Assembly (NCBI GenBank): GCA_937895695.1
Contig: CALBLM010000276.1
Coordinates: forward strand, 1 to 6,992
Direction: 5' to 3'
DNA: 6,992 nucleotides
Source of the DNA: an uncultured Megasphaera sp.
GTDB taxonomy: Bacteria > Bacillota > Negativicutes > Veillonellales > Megasphaeraceae
A program made the translations under genes and the position numbers. The notes below the pieces were generated by a model, which saw nothing but the letters and a program-made list of their open reading frames with translations, did no database searches and was not told the DNA's origin. This document shows, piece after piece, positions 5,902 to 6,992 of the stretch. Numbering within the stretch: the stretch's first letter is position 1; every line of letters starts with the position of its first letter.

Positions 5902-6992
5902 TTATTCGAATAATCCTATTTCTTCATATTCATTGAGGCGGGCGAGACTTTCGGGATGGTGTTCTTCAAAGAAAGCGGTTCGAATTTCTTTTTCAGGTTG
6001 TAATACTTTCCCTTTATCGTTGGCAAGATTGGCAAAACGGCAGCTGTAAACGACTGGGAAGTATTTGCGGATAAAATTTCCGTCTTCATGTGCTGTCAGC
6101 GCAATAATCTGAAAACCTAATTGCTGGGCAATAAAAAATACGGGATCGAGAATATGGTCACTGGATGCTTTGCCAAAAGGATTGTCAGCGATGACAACAC
6201 GCGTGTTATACGCGGCTTTTTTTATATGACAGCGTTTTTCTGCCAAATAATTTAAACATCCCAGGAAAAGAGCCATATTTTTGCTCCACATTTCGCCGCC
6301 GGACCACTTATTGGATGCTTCCCAACTATACGGACGATCAGCAAACAGTTCGGCACTTGTGGCTTTGCGGCACTTGACCTTGATGGTGTTGCTGCCCAAA
6401 ATACGGCTGAGAATTTGTTGGGTCCGCAAAAATTTTTCCAATGCCTGACGAATTTTTTTGGTGTCTTCCCTGCCGGATTCATCTTTATATTCAGCGGATT
6501 CCAGCCTATCTGTAATTGAATTGAGGTATTCTCTGATTGCAATGCGATTTTCAGAATCTTTCCATTCCGGTACATAGACAGAATAGATTTGTTTGGTTCC
6601 TGTGTTTACTTTAATGCGGGTTTTAGCCGCAATTTCCACGAGACCTTTGCAGATTTCCTGCAAATGGGAAGCCATAAAGGATATCATATGTTCAATGTGC
6701 GTATAGTGTTCTTTTCGTTCTGATTCACAAATGGTAATGATTTTTTGCATGTCGTCCGTACTTTTTTGCTTCCATGTGAGAAATTCCTTGTATGTTTCTT
6801 TACTGCGGATGCCGTCAACGATATGACGGCGCATTTTTTCATTTTGCAATGTCTTTTCGCAATATCGGATAAACTCATTTTTCTTTTTTTGACTGCGGAG
6901 TTTTTGGTCATCGACAATTTGCAGTGTTTCATTTGCTTTTTTGAGAATTGGTTTAATGTTTTTTTCTAAAACAATATAGTCATTGCTTTGTT
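5902..6992 (-). CDS. SMC/MukB-like ABC ATPase, C-terminal part (partial)
   Basis: The frame stays open from the stop (complement of 5902-5904) to the right edge, giving 362 complete codons of a longer protein; the start lies outside. A TTG at the complement of 6847-6849 is an internal codon, not a supported start. The first 130 or so visible residues are charged, Lys/Glu-rich and helical, like the returning arm of a coiled coil. The ABC-type head half follows. KWSGGEMWSKNMALFLGCL carries an ABC signature (SGGE, complement of 6292-6303). RVVIADNPFGKASS is a Walker B-like strand (complement of 6181-6201). IIALTAHEDG follows, where the His (complement of 6088-6090) could be the H-loop. This order of signature, Walker B and switch His is the C-terminal half of an SMC/Rad50/MukB-type head; the Walker A half would be at the missing N-terminus. 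Such proteins handle or load on DNA in chromosome organisation, repair or plasmid defence. The Walker B strand reads ADN where most members have DE, so catalysis may differ. Which subfamily it belongs to I cannot say. Its operon partners, if any, are to the right. Confidence 0.75.
   Translation of the reverse strand, partial: QSNDYIVLEKNIKPILKKANETLQIVDDQKLRSQKKKNEFIRYCEKTLQNEKMRRHIVDGIRSKETYKEFLTWKQKSTDDMQKIITICESERKEHYTHIEHMISFMASHLQEICKGLVEIAAKTRIKVNTGTKQIYSVYVPEWKDSENRIAIREYLNSITDRLESAEYKDESGREDTKKIRQALEKFLRTQQILSRILGSNTIKVKCRKATSAELFADRPYSWEASNKWSGGEMWSKNMALFLGCLNYLAEKRCHIKKAAYNTRVVIADNPFGKASSDHILDPVFFIAQQLGFQIIALTAHEDGNFIRKYFPVVYSCRFANLANDKGKVLQPEKEIRTAFFEEHHPESLARLNEYEEIGLFE

Noticed and set aside
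6252..6575. Off-frame readings inside the ATPase gene (also 6684-6932 minus and 6745-6969 plus)
   Set aside because: They overlap the long open frame that carries the SGGE and Walker B-like motifs, and none shows a domain of its own.

Overview
The window looks like a piece of the chromosome of an anaerobic Firmicute. The moderate-to-low G+C, the strong AGGAGG-type ribosome binding sites, the close-to-consensus sigma-A promoters and the clostridial-type single-chain PurL all point there. A Negativicutes member (Megasphaera/Dialister/Veillonella-like) is a reasonable guess from the mix of an RseC-family protein, a NifX-like protein with a His/Cys tail, and an exported protein. The sequence alone does not prove the genus. 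I see no rRNA, tRNA, CRISPR array, insertion sequence or phage gene.

Layout. Positions 1-85 (minus) hold the first 28 codons of an exported protein that runs off the left edge. Positions 86-372 are a divergent intergenic region with a good plus-strand promoter (296-324) and an upstream cluster of CGAA/TTCG motifs that could be an operator. Positions 373-4116 (plus) hold a complete purL, the large FGAM synthase of purine biosynthesis. A strong 17-bp hairpin (4136-4177) then serves as terminator for purL and probably also for the convergent gene beyond it.

From 4310 to the right edge every gene is on the minus strand. In transcription order (right to left) they are: the C-terminal 362 residues of a large SMC/MukB-like ABC ATPase (5902-6992, cut by the window edge); a NifX/NafY-type Fe-Mo cluster-binding protein with a His/Cys-rich tail (5327-5722); a small glutaredoxin-like protein with a CPYC motif (4929-5207); and an RseC-family membrane protein (4310-4717). 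Hairpin terminators lie after the ATPase and the glutaredoxin. Clear promoters precede the NifX-like and RseC-like genes, so most of these look like separate transcription units. The NifX-like gene may read through into the glutaredoxin gene.

How they fit together. purL is a housekeeping gene. The three small minus-strand genes share a thiol/metal/redox flavour: a CxxC membrane protein, a CPYC thiol protein and a metal-cluster chaperone-like protein. That is a thematic link only. The two most notable items are a perfect 26-bp palindrome sitting on the -10 element of an exact-consensus promoter ahead of the NifX-like gene, and the SMC-like ATPase whose Walker B-like strand reads ADNP instead of the usual DE.
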